The notes under the pieces are model-generated. The model was not told where the DNA came from. It ran no database searches and saw nothing but the letters and a program-made list of their open reading frames with translations. Below are positions 49,577 to 60,446 of a stretch of DNA of 64,000 nucleotides, piece after piece; position 1 is the stretch's first letter; every line of letters starts with the position of its first letter. A program made the position numbers and the translations under genes. This DNA is from Lysinibacillus sp. BPa_S21 (GTDB taxonomy: Bacteria > Bacillota > Bacilli > Bacillales_A > Planococcaceae), in contig NZ_JALIRS010000011.1 of assembly GCF_023337795.1 (NCBI RefSeq), positions 1 through 64,000 of the forward strand. The letters run 5' to 3'.

Positions 49577-51319
49577 ATGAAGTTGTTAAAAAATGCATCA
49601 TTAAAAAACAAACTTTTATTAACGGTTTCTATTATTGTTTTGCTTTTAATTGCTATTATTACGACGCAAAGTATTAGAGAATTAAACAATCGAATGTCTG
49701 TTGATTTAGAAGAAGAATTGAAAAGTGTTGGTTTATTGACAGCTATGAATCTTGATAGTGATGATATTAAAGATTTGTTGGATAACAAGGGAGAGACTAG
49801 CGCTGAATTCAAGAAAATTCAAAAACAACTCGATAAGATTCAAGAAGAACAAGGAATTATGAGTTGGAGCTATATTTGGGATGTAAAGGATACAGAGGGC
49901 GTTACCCCGATAGGCTATACTTCGAATTTGAACGATGTATATGAAGCGGGTGAACTCTTTACTGATTTAGCAGATGAACATGTGAAAACAGCTAAATTAG
50001 CAATTGAAAATAACAGTACTGAGGTAACTAATATTTTCAAAGATCCATATGGTTCATGGCGAACTGTATTTAGCCCTATTAAAGATGACAATGGAAAACT
50101 CATTGCGTTATTAGGAATTGATTATTCTGCGGACTACATAAAAACGATCATTAAAACAAGTGTCATTAAACAAATTGTTATAGCTGTTATTGGAATTTTA
50201 ATTTTATTAATTTTACTTTACATAATTATTGATCGTCTATTAAAGCCACTTAATAAGGTAGTTAATGCTGCAAATCAAGTAGCGAATGGGGAATTAGTAA
50301 ATGTAGATTTAGAAATAACGAAGGACGAGATTGGAAATTTATCTAAATCCATTAATACGATGGTTTCAAATTTACAGCATATCATTTTAAATATTAGAAA
50401 CACATCTGATAACGTATCTTCTGCTGCTAATCAGCTAACTGTTAATGCTGCAGAAACGTATAATAGTGCGACAAATATTGCTCAAGACATGGGGCAAATC
50501 ACGCAAAATGCCGAGGCTTCAATGGTTATGACTGAGGAAACAGCTGCCGCTATGGAGGAAACAGCGACAGGCATCCAGCAAATTGCTGACTCTGCAAATA
50601 CTGCCGCTGAATCTTCTATTTCTGCTTCACAAGCATCAGAACGTGGAAATCATGTGGTTCAGCAAGTCATTGCACAAATGGAGTTGATTAATGATTCTGT
50701 TGAACAAATCGGTACAACGATCAACGGATTACATATCAATACGAAAAAAATTAGCGATATTGTCAATCTTATTACAGCCATAGCAGATCAAACAAATTTA
50801 CTAGCATTAAATGCGGCAATCGAAGCTGCTAGAGCTGGAGAGCATGGGAAAGGCTTCGCGGTTGTCGCTGATGAGGTGAGACGATTAGCAGAGCAATCAT
50901 CACAATCTGCAACGGAAATATACAATTTAATTAGTACAATACAAGCTGATTCTAACGCTTCTATCAATGTTATGGAAAAAGGTAAAGAAGATGTAAAGGC
51001 TGGTATGGAGTTTACAAATGAAGTAGGGGAAATCTTTAAAGAGATTCTCACTTCATCAGAAGAAGTTGCAAGTCAGATTCGCGAAATTTCAGCTGCATCA
51101 CAACAAATTTCTGCTTCATCTGAGGAAGTAGCAGCATCTGTCAATAATATTAAGCAATCTGCGGAGCAGTCATCTGAATTCTCTGCGAATGTGTCAAATG
51201 CAACGCAAGAGCAATTGACGACTATGCAAGAGGTGAAAGAGGCATCTTCTTCATTAGGAAACACAGCGGAAGAATTGCAGGGACTTGTAGCAAAATTTAA
51301 ATTGGAGAACGATCAATAA
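49577..51319 (+). CDS. Methyl-accepting chemotaxis protein under c-di-GMP control
   Basis: A 580-residue chemoreceptor. I use ATG 49577 after AAGGGGGAAG; the frame open from 49493 runs through the riboswitch terminator. Order: membrane helix (about 12-32), extracellular sensor domain of about 160 residues with a PAS/Cache-like ending ([20 protein letters not shown]), second helix, HAMP ([19 protein letters not shown]), and signalling domain with the conserved tip [20 protein letters not shown]. The ligand is unknown. It is the first gene of an operon with a dehydrogenase and a sodium symporter. Confidence 0.94.
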   Translation: MKLLKNASLKNKLLLTVSIIVLLLIAIITTQSIRELNNRMSVDLEEELKSVGLLTAMNLDSDDIKDLLDNKGETSAEFKKIQKQLDKIQEEQGIMSWSYIWDVKDTEGVTPIGYTSNLNDVYEAGELFTDLADEHVKTAKLAIENNSTEVTNIFKDPYGSWRTVFSPIKDDNGKLIALLGIDYSADYIKTIIKTSVIKQIVIAVIGILILLILLYIIIDRLLKPLNKVVNAANQVANGELVNVDLEITKDEIGNLSKSINTMVSNLQHIILNIRNTSDNVSSAANQLTVNAAETYNSATNIAQDMGQITQNAEASMVMTEETAAAMEETATGIQQIADSANTAAESSISASQASERGNHVVQQVIAQMELINDSVEQIGTTINGLHINTKKISDIVNLITAIADQTNLLALNAAIEAARAGEHGKGFAVVADEVRRLAEQSSQSATEIYNLISTIQADSNASINVMEKGKEDVKAGMEFTNEVGEIFKEILTSSEEVASQIREISAASQQISASSEEVAASVNNIKQSAEQSSEFSANVSNATQEQLTTMQEVKEASSSLGNTAEELQGLVAKFKLENDQ

Positions 51320-52071
51320 TGGAAATTAATTTTAAAGGAAAAAATGTACTCATTACAGGTTCAAGTAAAGGAATCGGCAAAGCCATTGCTTTAGGCTTTG
51401 CCGAGCAAGGGGCCAACGTATGCATCAATTATATTGGTGATGACAACGAGGCAGAGGAGGTTCGTGCACAAGCAGAAAAGTTTGGTGGACAGGCTATCAA
51501 ATTTAATGCAGATGTATCGAATTCTCAGCAAGTTCAAGCTATGTATCAATATATGGACAACCAGTTAGGCGAAATTGATATTCTTGTCAATAACGCTGGC
51601 TTCGCACAGGCTTCAAGCATTACGGATTTAACAGATGAGCAGTGGGATAAAATGATTAAAGTTCATCTATATGGTTGCTTCTACAATTGCCGAGAAGCCG
51701 CAAAAAGAATGAAAGAACAAAACAATGGGAAAATTATTAATATTTCTTCTGATATTGGTAGTTTAGGTTGTGAGGAATTCACGCATTATTCAGCTGCAAA
51801 GGGTGGCATTAATGCATTTACGAAGGCTTTAGCACGAGAGTTAGCACCTTCGATATTAGTCAATGCAGTAGCTCCTAGTGGTACTTTTACAGACATCCTA
51901 AAGGAATTTGGGGAGAATTATGTAGAGGAAGAGTCTGCTAAATATCCGTTAAAACGATTAGCTCAACCTGAAGAAATCGCGAAGACTGTGTTATTTTTAG
52001 CTTCAGAAAATGCGAATTTCTATACGGGGCAAGTATTAACGCCTAATGGCGGAGTCGTTATGAACGGTTAA
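51319..52071 (+). CDS. Short-chain dehydrogenase/reductase
   Basis: A 250-residue classical SDR, FabG-like. NAD(P) binding is by TGSSKGIGKAI (residues 13-23); NNAG is at 91-94; the catalytic residues are Ser144 region (NISSDIG), Tyr157 and Lys161 (HYSAAKGG). It should oxidise or reduce a small hydroxy or keto compound. Its ATG overlaps the chemoreceptor stop in TAATG, so the two are translated together, which is unusual for an enzyme and a receptor. The place between receptor and symporter suggests they deal with the same compound. Confidence 0.92.
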   Translation: MEINFKGKNVLITGSSKGIGKAIALGFAEQGANVCINYIGDDNEAEEVRAQAEKFGGQAIKFNADVSNSQQVQAMYQYMDNQLGEIDILVNNAGFAQASSITDLTDEQWDKMIKVHLYGCFYNCREAAKRMKEQNNGKIINISSDIGSLGCEEFTHYSAAKGGINAFTKALARELAPSILVNAVAPSGTFTDILKEFGENYVEEESAKYPLKRLAQPEEIAKTVLFLASENANFYTGQVLTPNGGVVMNG

Positions 52072-52095
52072 TGTGGAGAACTGAGGAGCAATACT

Positions 52096-53586
52096 ATGTT
52101 AAATTTAATCATCTTTAGCTTATACTTAATTTTTATTTATTACATTGGATATAAAGGATACAAACGAGTAAATACTGCGGAGGATTTGATTGTTGCTGGG
52201 TGGAGTATGCCTTTATCTGTTGTCACAGGAAGTCTAGTAGCGGCCTTATTAGCAGCTCCATTCTTTTTTGCTGCAGTAGGCTCTGGTTACACAAGTGGTG
52301 GCTTTGAAGGTTCAGCAACAATGGGCGGTTTAGGAACTTGTATGATTCTTGGAGCACTCATTTGGACGAAACCACTACGTAGATTAAAGGGCTGGACATT
52401 AGCAGACTACTACGGATTAAGATATGGTAGTAAAAAGCTAGGTGCTTATACAGGCGCTGTAATGGCGATTGCCTTTGGTGTCTTTAATGCTGCAGCGTTA
52501 ACAGTAGGTGGCACGTATATTATTCAGCAGCTATTGCAAATTGACTTCGTTCCAGCGGCATTACTTTTTGTGTCGTTAACTGCCTTGTATTCTGTTATTG
52601 GTGGCTTATGGGCTGTAGCCTATACGGAAATTGTTCAGGGAGCACTAGCAGTAGCGGGTATATTGGGGATTACAATTTTTATCTTATTCTATTATCCTGA
52701 CGTAACATTTAACCCAGAGTGGTGGAATATTAGTGAACTCTTCAATAAGGCTGGAGCAGAGTTTTGGACACTATATCTTGTGTTAGCATTGGGTGATATA
52801 CCAGCGGTGGATTTAGGACAAAGGGTAGCCGCTGCGAAAAGTCCAAAAGTAGCACAGCGTAGTATGATTATAGCTGGCATCATTATTATCGCAATCAGCT
52901 GGATTCCGGGTATGTTAGGAGAAGCGTTTAAAACGATTTATCCGGATAGTTCAAACCCAGAGACGTTAATGCTTGCCTTTGCACAAGGATATTTCCCGCC
53001 GTTGTTAGCGGCGATCTTTTTAACGGCAATGGCGGCGATGGGGATGTCTACTGTAGCCGCATGTTATGTTGCGACTTCAGGGATTATTACCAAAAACATT
53101 TATTTAGACTTTATTAATCGTAATCCGGATCCTAAAAAACTATTAAGATTTTCAAGACTTATTATTATTTTAAGCGCTTTGCTAGGCTTAGTTCTAGCAG
53201 TCAGCTTCCAGAAAGTAATTGATTTAGCCTATTTGGCATGGGATATTGTATTCGTAACAATTTTCTGGCCTATCGTTTTGGGACCGTTTTGGAAGCGAGT
53301 AAGTACACCTGCAGTTTGGACAAGTATATCTGTCGGGTTAGTATATTACATCGTTACATCTCTAACCTATGTACCTAGTTTTGATATTCAATCTGAAGGA
53401 TTTTTAGGTTTATTAAATGAGCTATGGCAGGCACCTGTATTCTCAGGAGTTGTGATTACAGGTCTAACAATTGTTATCGTTAGTTTGCTTATTCCACCTT
53501 CACAACACGTTCTCGAGATGCATAAAATTGAAAAAGATAAGACTTTGGACAATGTCGGTAGTAAAGAGGAATTAAAGGAACAATAA
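52096..53586 (+). CDS. Sodium:solute symporter
   Basis: A 496-residue membrane protein of the SSS family with about 13 spans. Hallmarks are the early YYIGYKGYKRVNTAEDLIVA, GWTLADYYGLRYGSKKLGAY, and SVIGGLWAVAYTEIVQG in the sodium-site region. Its substrate is unknown; the family carries sugars, proline, pantothenate, organic acids and others. TGAGGAG precedes the ATG, 24 bases after the dehydrogenase. It ends the riboswitch operon. Confidence 0.92.
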   Translation: MLNLIIFSLYLIFIYYIGYKGYKRVNTAEDLIVAGWSMPLSVVTGSLVAALLAAPFFFAAVGSGYTSGGFEGSATMGGLGTCMILGALIWTKPLRRLKGWTLADYYGLRYGSKKLGAYTGAVMAIAFGVFNAAALTVGGTYIIQQLLQIDFVPAALLFVSLTALYSVIGGLWAVAYTEIVQGALAVAGILGITIFILFYYPDVTFNPEWWNISELFNKAGAEFWTLYLVLALGDIPAVDLGQRVAAAKSPKVAQRSMIIAGIIIIAISWIPGMLGEAFKTIYPDSSNPETLMLAFAQGYFPPLLAAIFLTAMAAMGMSTVAACYVATSGIITKNIYLDFINRNPDPKKLLRFSRLIIILSALLGLVLAVSFQKVIDLAYLAWDIVFVTIFWPIVLGPFWKRVSTPAVWTSISVGLVYYIVTSLTYVPSFDIQSEGFLGLLNELWQAPVFSGVVITGLTIVIVSLLIPPSQHVLEMHKIEKDKTLDNVGSKEELKEQ

Positions 53587-53600
53587 AATAAAAAATTTAT

Positions 53601-53641
53601 AAACACAAGAGCATTATTTTCAATGCCCTTGTGTTTTTTTA
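53601..53641 (+). terminator. Terminator of the c-di-GMP operon
   Basis: AACACAAGAGCATT pairs with AATGCCCTTGTGTT (one mismatch) and is followed by T run. Confidence 0.92.
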
Positions 53642-53756
53642 GAATATTACCTTAAAAATGGCCATTTTTAGCTAGTTTTGGCAAATAAAAATCGATATTT
53701 AGAAAATACCAACATTGTACTAGTGGGAATGTTGTAAAATTTATTGTTACTAAAAT

Positions 53757-53880
53757 TTCAACTTCTTTCAGCAATGGGTTTCTGTAGCGAAAGCGGAGCG
53801 TCAGCTACAAATGTTTTCAGTAGCGACAGCTAGAAATTTGCAACGGAAGTTACAGAAGCCTCTCACCTTTAGGCGCAATT
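53757..53880 (+). repeat. Repeat remnants before the second chemoreceptor
   Basis: The 300-base gap between 53641 and 53955 has no gene. AACTTCTTTCAGC belongs to the second repeat family, and GTAGCGAAAGCGGAGCGTCAG and TAGCGACAGCTA are forms of the GCGAAAGCG module of the hairpin elements. I saw no clear promoter for the next gene. Confidence 0.55.
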
Positions 53881-53954
53881 AGACAGTGGCATCATTGATG
53901 TTTTGCAGTAAGCATTCACATAGAAAATAAAAAATAACTTTGGGGAGTTTTACG

Positions 53955-55700
53955 ATGAGAAGTAGCTTAAAAATTAAAATGTTAATGGTATTTTCTATTT
54001 TACTTGTTATCTCGTGTTTACTGATTAGCTTTTTTATTTATCGTTCATCATTGGAGCTGGTAAAAAAGACAGTTGGTCAGCAAAATGTAAATATGATTGA
54101 TCAGGCAATCTCAAAGATAGATAGTAATGGCTATCAAAAATTAGAAATCGGTGGCAAAAAAGATGACTATTACTATGAGTTACAAAAAGAATTGAGCACT
54201 GTTAAAGAGCTTCATAAAGTATCTAGTTTGTATACGATGACTCGCATACAAAATGGTGAGGGATATGACTACTACTATATGATAGATAGTGTACCGAATG
54301 ATGATGAAACGATTGGTAATCAAGAGGACTCACCAGATTCTTACCCTAAAATGAAGCAAGTATTTGAAACAGGGCAAATACAATTTCAGCTTTCAAATGA
54401 TTCACAATACGGAGCTGTACTTGCCATCTACGCGCCAATAAAAAATGATGCTGGCGAAGTAGTAGGATTACTAGGGGCAGATTTAGATGCCACAGAAGTT
54501 TATGCAGATATGAATGCTAATCAAATGAAAATCATATTGATTACGCTAATTGTACTAATAGTAGGCATCTGTATTGTTTATTTCTTCACAGATTATTTAA
54601 CGAAGCCAATAAGAAATTTAACATCGCAAGTAAAACAAGTTGGCAATGGAGATTTAACGATAAAAATAGAAACAGATCGAAAAGATGAAATCGGCGCTTT
54701 AACAAATGCATTCCAACAAATGGTGCTAGATTTACAAAAAATTATTATTGGAATCAATTCTAGCTCTAAGCAGTTAATCGATACGACGAACGGAGTAGCA
54801 AGAAGTAGTGAACAGGCAAATGAGGCGATTAGTCATATTTCTGCCTCCATCCAAGAAGTGTCGGCTGGAGCACATGCACAGTATAAAAGCGCAGAGGAAA
54901 GCTCTGCTACATTAGAGCAAATGTCGGAGGGTATTCAACATATTGCCGAGGCTTCTTCCAATGTATCTCAATTATCATCTATTAGCTTACAAAACGTAGA
55001 GCTTGGAAATGGGAACATTGAAAAAGTAATTCAGCAAATGAATATTATTAATGATTCCGTCCAATTATCTGCAAATGCTATTAAAAAACTAGAGAATCAA
55101 TCAAATGAAGTATCACTTATTATCAATATGATTCGTGAAATTGCTACACAAACGAATCTACTTGCTTTAAATGCTGCAATTGAAGCGGCTAGAGCTGGCG
55201 AATCTGGAAAGGGCTTTGCCGTAGTAGCTGAAGAAGTAAGAAAGCTCGCGGAGCAATCAGAAAAATCGGCGAATAGCATATCCAATTTGATCTCCCAAAT
55301 AAATGAGGATACAAGCTTAACGGTGCAAACTATGAATGTAGTAACAGAAAATGTAGAAGACGGTTTACAGGCTGTTGAAGAAGCTGGAAAATCATTTGAA
55401 AGTATTCTCCACTCTATTCAGGGTGTAGTATCTCACACCAAACAAGTTTCTGTAACCTCAGAAGAAATGTCCGCATTTTCTGAGGAGATTACAGCAGGCG
55501 TTATGGAAACAACGATGCTTGCTAATAAGGCTGCAAAGGCAACAGAAAATGTTGTAGAGCGTACGATGGAGCAAGAAAGTTACAATCAAGATATCCTCCA
55601 TTCTGTTTTACAACTGAACAAAATGGCAGAAGAACTAGAAAAGTCCGTTTCAAAGTTTGAAGTAGACGCTAAAAACACAAATAATTCCCACAAAATTTAA
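53955..55700 (+). CDS. Methyl-accepting chemotaxis protein
   Basis: A 581-residue chemoreceptor starting at ATG 53955 after TTGGGGAG. A first membrane helix ([19 protein letters not shown]) is followed by an extracellular sensor of about 165 residues with a Cache-like ending ([20 protein letters not shown]), a second helix, HAMP ([18 protein letters not shown]) and the signalling tip [20 protein letters not shown]. The ligand is unknown. It is alone, next to a small unknown membrane gene. Confidence 0.94.
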   Translation: MRSSLKIKMLMVFSILLVISCLLISFFIYRSSLELVKKTVGQQNVNMIDQAISKIDSNGYQKLEIGGKKDDYYYELQKELSTVKELHKVSSLYTMTRIQNGEGYDYYYMIDSVPNDDETIGNQEDSPDSYPKMKQVFETGQIQFQLSNDSQYGAVLAIYAPIKNDAGEVVGLLGADLDATEVYADMNANQMKIILITLIVLIVGICIVYFFTDYLTKPIRNLTSQVKQVGNGDLTIKIETDRKDEIGALTNAFQQMVLDLQKIIIGINSSSKQLIDTTNGVARSSEQANEAISHISASIQEVSAGAHAQYKSAEESSATLEQMSEGIQHIAEASSNVSQLSSISLQNVELGNGNIEKVIQQMNIINDSVQLSANAIKKLENQSNEVSLIINMIREIATQTNLLALNAAIEAARAGESGKGFAVVAEEVRKLAEQSEKSANSISNLISQINEDTSLTVQTMNVVTENVEDGLQAVEEAGKSFESILHSIQGVVSHTKQVSVTSEEMSAFSEEITAGVMETTMLANKAAKATENVVERTMEQESYNQDILHSVLQLNKMAEELEKSVSKFEVDAKNTNNSHKI

Positions 55701-55786
55701 GAATGAAAAGATAATTATTAGAATAAAATTGCTATTAACATGAATGAAATCATTCTATCGATGATCTTTTTGAGGGTGGGATATGG

Positions 55787-56479
55787 ATGAAAACCTTTTT
55801 TCTTTTCTTTCTAGGGATAATCTATTTATTACTAGCAAAGTCATTCGAATCTGCTATTTTTAGTAAAGTTTTTTTTATCATTGGTTTAGGACTTTTAATC
55901 GCAGGGATTATTCGATTTGTAAAAGAACAATATATCTATAACAATCTATTTAATGCAATGAAAGAGGCAAGTGAGGAGGAGCTTAAGGCAATTCCTCATA
56001 CACATTGCATCATCTCAAATGATTGTTTAAATGCTTTATTATTAAATGAACCTACAAATAAACTTTTTCTCGTAAGTAGAGAAGATTTAGAAGAAGATTT
56101 GATAAAAAAAGAAATTCCATTCAATAAAATATATGAAGTTGCTATAGTAGAGGACGAAATGTATATTGCTAGGACTAGCAATACTTTAATAAGTGGCTCA
56201 TTACTTGGAGAAGAACTGGATATAGAAGAAGAGGAATACGAATACGATGAAAAGGACCCTGAGTATAACACTGTGTCTCAATTGACGTTAAAAATTGTAG
56301 CGGATAACTTATCTGATCCTATTCTAGAATATGTTTTTCTGGATAGCGATGAGCCTTTATCAAGAGAAGAAGATGAGTATCAAGAGGCGCTAGAGTCATG
56401 TGAGGAATGGTTTCAGAAGATCAGTGTTATTATAAAACGTTATGAGCTTGAAAGGGTGCCAATTAGACAGTGGCAATAA
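55787..56479 (+). CDS. Hypothetical membrane protein with acidic domain
   Basis: A 230-residue protein with two membrane helices in the first 45 residues (FFLFFLGIIYLLLAKSF and VFFIIGLGLLIAGIIRF) and a soluble acidic rest. LFLVSREDLEEDLIKKEIPF and LEEYEY-rich stretches are seen, and the last 60 residues are Glu-rich and probably helical. I do not recognise a family. GAGGGTGGGA precedes the ATG. A terminator follows at 56497. Confidence 0.75.
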   Translation: MKTFFLFFLGIIYLLLAKSFESAIFSKVFFIIGLGLLIAGIIRFVKEQYIYNNLFNAMKEASEEELKAIPHTHCIISNDCLNALLLNEPTNKLFLVSREDLEEDLIKKEIPFNKIYEVAIVEDEMYIARTSNTLISGSLLGEELDIEEEEYEYDEKDPEYNTVSQLTLKIVADNLSDPILEYVFLDSDEPLSREEDEYQEALESCEEWFQKISVIIKRYELERVPIRQWQ

Positions 56480-56496
56480 ACGAATATGTAGTAAGA

Positions 56497-56532
56497 AAGC
56501 TATCTCGAATTAATATCGAGATAGCTTTTTAG
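56497..56532 (+). terminator. Terminator
   Basis: AAGCTATCTCGA and TCGAGATAGCTT form a 12-bp perfect stem with a short loop and T5. Confidence 0.93.
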
Positions 56533-56544
56533 GTAGAGATTCTA

Positions 56545-56705
56545 AACGCTCAGGTAGTGAACCAAAGTGCTCGGGTGAACCAAAGAAGTGATCCGGTATC
56601 TTCTCAAAGTGCTCGGGTAAGCCAAAGAAGTGATCCGCTCTGACTCCAAACTGCTCGGGTAAGCTCAAAAAGTGATCCGCTCAACTCCAAACCGGTCGGG
56701 GTACC
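56545..56705 (-). repeat. 42-bp family array, opposite orientation
   Basis: GATCC occurs at 56590, 56632 and 56674, exactly 42 bases apart, and GCTCGGGT at 56569, 56611 and 56653, also 42 apart, with a 21-base step from GCTCAGGT at 56548. Read on the - strand, the units match the array at 34172. It begins 13 bases after the terminator at 56497. No gene is present between 56480 and 56761. Confidence 0.88.
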
Positions 56706-56761
56706 AAAGAACTCCGTTAGAGACTCAACACATTCACGTTCTCCAAATTAAGAATCCTAAT

Positions 56762-58456
56762 TTAAATTTTAAATTGCTGTAATTGGATATTTAGCTCTTC
56801 CGCCATACTAGCAAGCTGATTTGCACTTCTTGAAATTTCCTCCATCGTAGCGGCAGTTTCCTCTACAGTTGCTGTTGTTTGTTCTACACCAGCTGCAGAC
56901 TCTTGAGAAATAGAAGCCATTTCATCAACAGAGGTATTGATAGACTGTGAATTTTGAGCTACTTTATTTATATTGCTTGAAATGGTATTTATGTTAAGAA
57001 TCATTTCTGCAACTGCATCCGAAATTTGGTCGAATGTTTCATTTGTTTGATTTAGTTGTGCTGTTCCTCTTTTTACTTCATTATACCCGGATTGTAGAGC
57101 GGTTGTTACATTGCTAGTTTCACCTTGTATGCGGTTGACGATTGTTGAAATATCAGTGACAGAGAATTGTACTTGTTCGGCAAGCTTACGAACTTCATCA
57201 GCTACAACTGCAAAACCTTTACCATGTTCTCCTGCGCGAGCTGCTTCGATGGCAGCATTTAAGGCAAGTAAATTTGTTTGATTTGAAATATCATCAATGA
57301 CAGAAACTAGCTTGGTAATTTCAGCAGACTGCCTATTTAAGCCTTCTACTTTTTTCACTGAATCTAAAACGATCTCATTTATAGTAGTCATTTGTTGTGT
57401 TGATTGTTTCATTAAGTCTTTACCTGTTGTTGTTAGTTCTTGTACATGACTTGAATGCTCTTTTAATTCAATACCTTCCTGTGTTGTTTCATGGATACTG
57501 CGCTGGAAAGAAGCCATTGTTTCGGCTAAATCACCTGCTGTAGATGCTTGTGTTTCTGTGCCTGAGGCTAGCTCCTGCATTGTCACGGTAATTTGTTCTG
57601 TGCCTGACTGTACCTCATTAGAAGATTGGGCTAGCTCTTCACTACTAGCTGCTACTGTTTGAGAAACCGTATGGATGGAGCTTATGGTTTGCTTTAATTT
57701 TTCATTCATTTCATTGGCGGAACGCATTAATTGACCAATCTCATCACGATGAGTTATTGGAAGTAGTTCATGTTGCAAATTACCGTCCGCTAATTCATTC
57801 ATACGCGTTGAAACGATGGTAATAGGCTTAGAAATATCTCTAGCAGTGACAATAGCGATTAAGACACCTGCGATTGTCAATACAATGCTAACAATCAGTC
57901 CAACTATTTTATTGTTTAAACTTGTTGATACTACGTCATCTCCTACTTGAGTAATGGCATCTGAGCGTTTATTGGCTAATTCTTCATAACCAACACGCAC
58001 GTCGGTTACAAGATTATTGATAGCTGTTAAATTTTTTAATGCTAATTGTTTATCCCCTTTTTTATAAACATCGAATACTTCGGTATTCACGCGATTACTC
58101 CATGTGCGTGCCATTTCTACTAGCGCCGCACGCTCAGGTGTATTTTCGTATTTCTCCACAATACTATTGTTTTCCTCAGCAACTTGACGATATTCATTAA
58201 ACGTTTCTATGTATTTTTCTTCACCAGATACGACATAACTTAAAGCTGCAGAGAGACGAACACTCATTGACATAGCTAAATTTTTACTAGCAGTTAAGAC
58301 AAGTAAATCTTCTTGCACTAAACTTTCTGCTTGTTTTTCCATCTTATTATTAGAAATGTAAGTAAAGGTTGTAAAACAAACAACTAATACTAATAAAAGA
58401 ATAAATGCACTTAATATTCGAGCTTTAAGTGTTTTAAACTGAAAAAAACCTTTCAT
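56762..58456 (-). CDS. Methyl-accepting chemotaxis protein with helical-bundle sensor
   Basis: A 564-residue chemoreceptor on the - strand. I use ATG 58456, 11 codons inside the longest frame, after AAAGGGTGGG. The sensor between the two membrane helices is all helical, a four-helix-bundle or CHASE3-like type (residues about 40-185), unlike the Cache-like sensors of the other two receptors. HAMP follows ([20 protein letters not shown]), then the signalling tip [20 protein letters not shown]. The 232 bases from its 5' end to the next gene contain no feature I can support. Confidence 0.93.
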   Translation of the reverse strand: MKGFFQFKTLKARILSAFILLLVLVVCFTTFTYISNNKMEKQAESLVQEDLLVLTASKNLAMSMSVRLSAALSYVVSGEEKYIETFNEYRQVAEENNSIVEKYENTPERAALVEMARTWSNRVNTEVFDVYKKGDKQLALKNLTAINNLVTDVRVGYEELANKRSDAITQVGDDVVSTSLNNKIVGLIVSIVLTIAGVLIAIVTARDISKPITIVSTRMNELADGNLQHELLPITHRDEIGQLMRSANEMNEKLKQTISSIHTVSQTVAASSEELAQSSNEVQSGTEQITVTMQELASGTETQASTAGDLAETMASFQRSIHETTQEGIELKEHSSHVQELTTTGKDLMKQSTQQMTTINEIVLDSVKKVEGLNRQSAEITKLVSVIDDISNQTNLLALNAAIEAARAGEHGKGFAVVADEVRKLAEQVQFSVTDISTIVNRIQGETSNVTTALQSGYNEVKRGTAQLNQTNETFDQISDAVAEMILNINTISSNINKVAQNSQSINTSVDEMASISQESAAGVEQTTATVEETAATMEEISRSANQLASMAEELNIQLQQFKI

Positions 58457-58721
58457 CTTTTCCCACCCTTTGCTAAATGGTTTTTGCAAAATAAATTGTT
58501 ATAGTACAAATATTATTTTATAACTAAATCTTTATATAAATAAGCCCTTTTAATGGAAAAATGAAAAATGGTTTTTTTTAGTACAATAACATTTTCGTGT
58601 TCATGAGATAGGTAGTTAAAAATATATGTCTACAGTGTAATTATGGAGTTTTTTTAATACATTTATGTATTTTTTCCTACTTAATGAGAAAAAGCACTTG
58701 CTGCACCAAGCGCTCCGAATT

Positions 58722-59717
58722 TTATTTTTTTTCTTTTTTAGCTATTCGCTCCCATTGTAGTAATGATGGATATGGATCAAATGCCCATTCTGTACGTCCA
58801 TTGAACTTGTATATTCCATAGTGAAGATGAGGTGGGAATTTTCCTGACGTTCCTTCTTTTCCGTAGCCAGAGCTACCAACATAACCGAGAACAGTTCCAG
58901 GTTCGACAAGGTCTCCTACTTTAATCTTCTTATTATAACTACCAAGATGGGCATAATAATGATATGAGTTATGGTTATCTCGAATTCCTATGCGCCAACC
59001 ACCAAATTGGTTCCAGCCCTTTATTTCGACTATTCCGTAAGAAGTAGAAAGTACTGGAGTACCATAGCTAGCGAAAATATCTGTCCCTTCGTGAATACGG
59101 CGTCCACCCCAGCCCCGATTGTCACCCCATGTGCTCCGATAACTGTAATCGTAATTAGTAGGGATTGGGAATGTGTGATTATCGAGCTCAGTTGTTTTGA
59201 AATGACTATACATTTTGGAAATGGTGAAGATTTGATTTACGGCTTGTTCACTCCCGTAATACTCCCATAAAGCTAATTTAAAGTCCTCATCTGTCGTTCC
59301 AAATTTACTTAAAAAAGTAGCCATGGAGAATATGGTATCGGCATCATCCTTTGGGCTGGCAACTCCATCACCATTGCCGTCTAGTCCCATTCCGCCAAAG
59401 TAACTAATTGTTTCTGGGCGGGTATCATCTCGTACAGGATTTAAAGCACCTGACCAATATTCATCAGAAAATTGAATGGCGATAATACCATCCCTTTTCG
59501 GAATATCTTTACGAACTGATTGTAAATTGCGTTCATATTGGTCAATGGCTGCTAAGAAATGCCATGGAATGAGTAATTCGTCAAATTGTACGTAATAGGC
59601 CATACGTTGCTGCACAATTTCTTCTTGATTGGGTTCTTCTTTTGCAAAAGCAAAAGTGGGGAGAGTAAAACTCCAAAATAGCATCCATGAGAAAAGGAAT
59701 AAAAAATGGCGATTCAA
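58722..59717 (-). CDS. lytH: L-Ala-D-Glu peptidase LytH, M23 family
   Basis: A 331-residue secreted peptidase. A signal peptide (about residues 1-25, ending FAFA) is followed by a domain with PWHFLAAIDQYERN and GGMGLDGNGDGVASPKDDAD, then the LytM/M23 metallopeptidase with zinc residues in RRIHEGTDIF, a His in YHYYAH and the HLHYG motif. It matches my memory of B. subtilis LytH (YunA) along its whole length; that enzyme trims peptides in spore cortex under sigma-K. The start is TTG 59717 after AAAGGAGG. Confidence 0.92.
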   Translation of the reverse strand: MNRHFLFLFSWMLFWSFTLPTFAFAKEEPNQEEIVQQRMAYYVQFDELLIPWHFLAAIDQYERNLQSVRKDIPKRDGIIAIQFSDEYWSGALNPVRDDTRPETISYFGGMGLDGNGDGVASPKDDADTIFSMATFLSKFGTTDEDFKLALWEYYGSEQAVNQIFTISKMYSHFKTTELDNHTFPIPTNYDYSYRSTWGDNRGWGGRRIHEGTDIFASYGTPVLSTSYGIVEIKGWNQFGGWRIGIRDNHNSYHYYAHLGSYNKKIKVGDLVEPGTVLGYVGSSGYGKEGTSGKFPPHLHYGIYKFNGRTEWAFDPYPSLLQWERIAKKEKK

Positions 59718-59825
59718 TAATGGACCTCCTTTCTAACGTTAGAATAACCGAATTTTTTATCTTCATTCAGTACTTTTTGTGGGAATACAAAGATGTAGAA
59801 ATGAGCAATTTTTGTAAAAAAACCT

Positions 59826-60280
59826 GGCTCATAGCGTGTGGTTGATTTCCGTTCCGGCTGGGCGCTTTGCCGCTGACGCTTCGCTTTCGCGCAGATAAAA
59901 CATTGTAGCTGACGCTTCGCTTTCGCTACAGATAAAACATTGTAGCTGACGCTTCGCTTTCGCACAGAGCAAAGCTTCCTGGGGGCGTCCGATGAGCCGC
60001 TTGGGCCAACAGATGTTTTTTGCGCGAAAGCGTAGTGTTAACGCAGCGGCAGCAGAGGGTTTTGTTTGTGCGAAAGCGTAGCGACAGCAACAGCGGGATG
60101 TTGGTCACGAAGGCGTTATCACAGGATGTGATGCTCTTAGCCTTCGTTCCTCTATGTGCTCGCTCCAGGGTCTCATCTGTGACGCTAATCCCCGAAGAGT
60201 CGCCCATCCTCCACTCCAATCAACTTATATACATAGCAAATGTTTTAATAAATGTCATCCCAAACTTTTGGTGATGTGCC
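59826..60280 (-). repeat. Large nested hairpin element (copy F)
   Basis: Read on the - strand, the 455-bp element starts GGCACATCACCAAAAG, like copy B, and ends near CACGCTATGAGCC. Its arms match copies B and C. The GATGAGACC...GGCTCATCGGACG core of copy C is split in two here (60157-60193 and 59981-60006), and the gap holds the ACGAAGGC...GCCTTCGT module (60102-60149) of copy B plus GCGAAAGCGTAGCG repeats. Between 59872 and 59970 CGCTGACGCTTCGCTTTCGC occurs three times at steps of 36 and 37 bases. Reading frames through it are not genes. Confidence 0.88.
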
Positions 60281-60446
60281 AATAAAATGCCAGTCGAAAT
60301 GAATAATGTTTCAATTCATTCTTTCGTTCAGCAAAAAAAATATAGGCAATATAAGAAGAAACTTTGACAAAGAAAAAGTAATGGGTATCATAATGTCTTT
60401 TCCTTCATACTATGTTATAAATCAAGCCCTGAATGGAGGGAAGGCT

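Noticed and set aside
59926-60219. 97-codon gene on the - strand
   Set aside because: It is made of repeat modules of copy F and has no ribosome-binding site or domain.
60306-60446. 47-residue extension of PrkA from ATG 60306
   Set aside because: No ribosome-binding site and no likeness to the PrkA family before residue 48; the family length starts at 60447.
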